NCBI GenBank assembly: GCA_014360105.1
Contig: JACIYD010000003.1
Span: 1-15,653 of the forward strand
Length of the DNA: 15,653 nucleotides
Direction: 5' to 3'
Source: Clostridia bacterium
Lineage (GTDB): Bacteria > Bacillota > DSM-521 > Neomoorellales > SLTJ01
In this document: positions 14,396 through 15,653 of the stretch, one piece after another
How positions within the stretch are numbered: position 1 is the first letter of the stretch
Layout of the letters: every line of letters starts with the position of its first letter
Program-made: the position numbers and the translations under genes
Notes under the pieces: model-generated
Databases searched by the model: none
What the model was told of the DNA's origin: nothing
Seen by the model: the letters and a program-made list of their open reading frames with translations, nothing else

Positions 14396-15511
14396 CTAAC
14401 CGGCACCGAAGCACTTTTTGAGCGCCGGGTAAAGATCGTGCCGATCCCGTAAAGTAAAGGTAACCAGCCTCGGCTCCCCCAGCCGTTCGTAAAGGCGGCC
14501 CAGGGTCACAGCGCGGCCGAGGGGGCCGGCCACTTCGCCGTAAACAAAGAGGTTGCAGACCCCAAGCAAGCGGCCTACCAAGGCAAGACAGTCCTGGTTG
14601 TCCGACGGAAGGTTGTCGCCGTCGCTAAAATGCACGGGATAGAGGTTGTAGTTCTGCGGCGGGTAGCGCCCTTCGATGAGGCGCAGTGCGAGGCGGTAGG
14701 CGGAAGAACAGCGCGTGCCGCCGCAGGCCCCCCGGGTGAAGAACTCGGCCTCGGAAACCTCTCGCGCCTCGACGTGGTGGACGAGGAAGACCGTTTCCAC
14801 CTGGCTGTACTTGAGCCGCAGCAGGCGCAAGGCCCAGAAAAAGAAGCTCCGCGCCAGGTGCCGTTCGAGGGCGCCCATGGAACCTGAGGTATCCATCATA
14901 GCGATGATCACGGCGCGGTTCGCGGCGGAAGTGTTTTCCCGCAGGACACGGAAGCGAAGATCGCCGCGGTCAAGCGGCCCAAGCAGTGGTTCGGCCGCCA
15001 TTGCCCGCCGGCGCAGATTGGCCAACAACGTGCGGCGCCGGTCAAGGCGGGCTGCCGGACCGGAAAGGCCGATTTCCGACCAGCACCCGCTGTCCTGGGG
15101 CGGGCCGGCTTCTCGCTCCTCGAGGAAGGGTAGGCAGAGATCGGCGTAGAGGAGAGCGGTTAACTCCTCTATGGTGGTTTCTCCCTCTTCCGTGTAATCA
15201 AAGCCCGGGCGGTCACCCGGACTCCTGACCGCCTCACTGCTTGCTTTGCCCAGAACTCTACCTGCGGGAGTGCAACCGCTTCCCTGCCCGATTGCTTCGG
15301 TACGCGCTGCATCAAAGCACAGGCAGGGCTCGCCCGCGCTACGCAATGGGATACGGACGGTCTCCCCCGGCCGGGCGCGCAGTAACTGTTCTTCGCCCAC
15401 AATTTCCGGTAACTGCCGGCGGATGGCCCCGGTCAGCCGCAGCCGGTAGCGCTGCCGGTCCAACTCGGCCGCCGGCCAGCGGCTCAAGGGGCAACGGGCG
15501 ACGGTGAGCAC
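14396..15511 (-). CDS. yhbH: YhbH/DUF444 family protein with VWA-like fold
   Basis: A 371-residue DUF444 protein. Recognisable parts are the N-terminal DRQRYRLRLTGAIRRQLPEIVGEE segment, a DYTEEGETTIEELTALLYADL region, and a C-terminal von Willebrand A-like domain with the metal-site motif DTSGSMG beginning at Asp207, then VHHVEAREVSEAEFFTRG and HFSDGDN. YhbH is a sporulation-associated protein that occurs with SpoVR and PrkA; its molecular role is not known. The frame is open to TTG 15583, but GTG at 15511 has GGGGAG about 7 nt upstream and the family-like sequence starts soon after, so I chose it. It overlaps the preceding gene by 28 nt, suggesting translational coupling. It ends 5 bases from the convergent DUF2642-like gene. 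Confidence 0.93.
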   Translation of the reverse strand: MLTVARCPLSRWPAAELDRQRYRLRLTGAIRRQLPEIVGEEQLLRARPGETVRIPLRSAGEPCLCFDAARTEAIGQGSGCTPAGRVLGKASSEAVRSPGDRPGFDYTEEGETTIEELTALLYADLCLPFLEEREAGPPQDSGCWSEIGLSGPAARLDRRRTLLANLRRRAMAAEPLLGPLDRGDLRFRVLRENTSAANRAVIIAMMDTSGSMGALERHLARSFFFWALRLLRLKYSQVETVFLVHHVEAREVSEAEFFTRGACGGTRCSSAYRLALRLIEGRYPPQNYNLYPVHFSDGDNLPSDNQDCLALVGRLLGVCNLFVYGEVAGPLGRAVTLGRLYERLGEPRLVTFTLRDRHDLYPALKKCFGAG

Positions 15512-15653
15512 GGCTCTTCTCCCCAGGCCCGTCCCAACAGCGGTCCGGCGTGACGCAACAGCGCCTGGGCGCAGGCTGGACAATAACCCCGCTCCTTTAC
15601 CAGGTGCTGCACCAGGGCCGCCCGGCGCTGCGCCTCCTCTCCGGCAGATACGG
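15484..15653 (-). CDS. C-terminal end of an unidentified protein with a CPAC motif (5' end outside window)
   Basis: The last 55 residues of a frame entering from the right edge. It looks coding: a charged helix (EEAQRRAALVQHLVKER), then GYCPACAQALLRHAGPLL, and a Pro/Ser-rich tail. The CPAC pair could bind metal or be redox-active, but only one pair is visible. It overlaps the yhbH start by 28 nt and carries the GGGGAG ribosome binding site for yhbH, as expected for an operon. I do not recognise the family. It does not look like the C-terminus of PrkA, which often sits next to yhbH. Confidence 0.6.
   Translation of the reverse strand, partial: VSAGEEAQRRAALVQHLVKERGYCPACAQALLRHAGPLLGRAWGEEPCSPSPVAP

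Noticed and set aside
15512..15583. 24-residue N-terminal extension of YhbH from TTG 15583
   Set aside because: It overlaps the better-looking upstream frame and has no ribosome binding site; the GTG at 15511 has one.

Overview
The window looks like a chromosomal stretch of a GC-rich, endospore-forming Firmicute, plausibly a thermophilic Moorella-like clostridial lineage. The evidence is gene content (SpoVR, YhbH/DUF444, a GerMN lipoprotein, a YhfI-like hydrolase next to glutamate racemase, a ComEC with a LysM neighbour), strong AGGAGG-type ribosome binding sites, frequent GTG and TTG starts, and sporulation-sigma-like promoters. The genus is a guess.

Layout: A cold-shock protein gene runs off the left edge on the minus strand, behind a strong sigma-A promoter and a leader of about 140 nt. 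A soluble GAF-containing histidine kinase and its LuxR-type response regulator follow on the plus strand and end at a hairpin shared with a small minus-strand LysM gene. comEC comes next (minus, with its own terminator). A 691-base stretch without a credible gene (5834-6524) holds a nested inverted-repeat structure: four copies of a 13-base core inside two MITE-like units, with 39-base outer arms.

From 6525 to 14046 all genes are on the minus strand. In transcription order they are spoVR, hisC, a GerMN lipoprotein, a secreted multidomain N-acetylmuramoyl-L-alanine amidase, a UPF0316/DUF2179 membrane protein, murI and a YhfI-like metallo-hydrolase. The cluster centres on cell wall and spore envelope functions. 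Internal promoters divide it: a near-consensus sigma-A promoter before the UPF0316 gene, a TATAAT box before murI, and a sigma-E-like promoter built into the hisC terminator before the GerMN gene.

At the right end, yhbH (minus) is preceded by an overlapping upstream gene that runs off the window. It is separated from spoVR by a small plus-strand gene (DUF2642-like) with a sigma-K/sigma-E-like promoter. SpoVR and YhbH usually travel with the PrkA kinase; PrkA is not visible here.

Most interesting points: (1) the nested MITE-like structure; (2) the hisC terminator, whose 3' arm is the Shine-Dalgarno of the next gene and whose 5' arm lies in the spacer of a sigma-E-like promoter; (3) an amidase whose signal peptide is complete only with a CTG start; (4) a MurI reading frame with about 52 extra residues running into the next gene; (5) divergent sporulation-type promoters sharing a CATATG palindrome. 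I saw no clear new defence system, CRISPR array, tRNA or rRNA.
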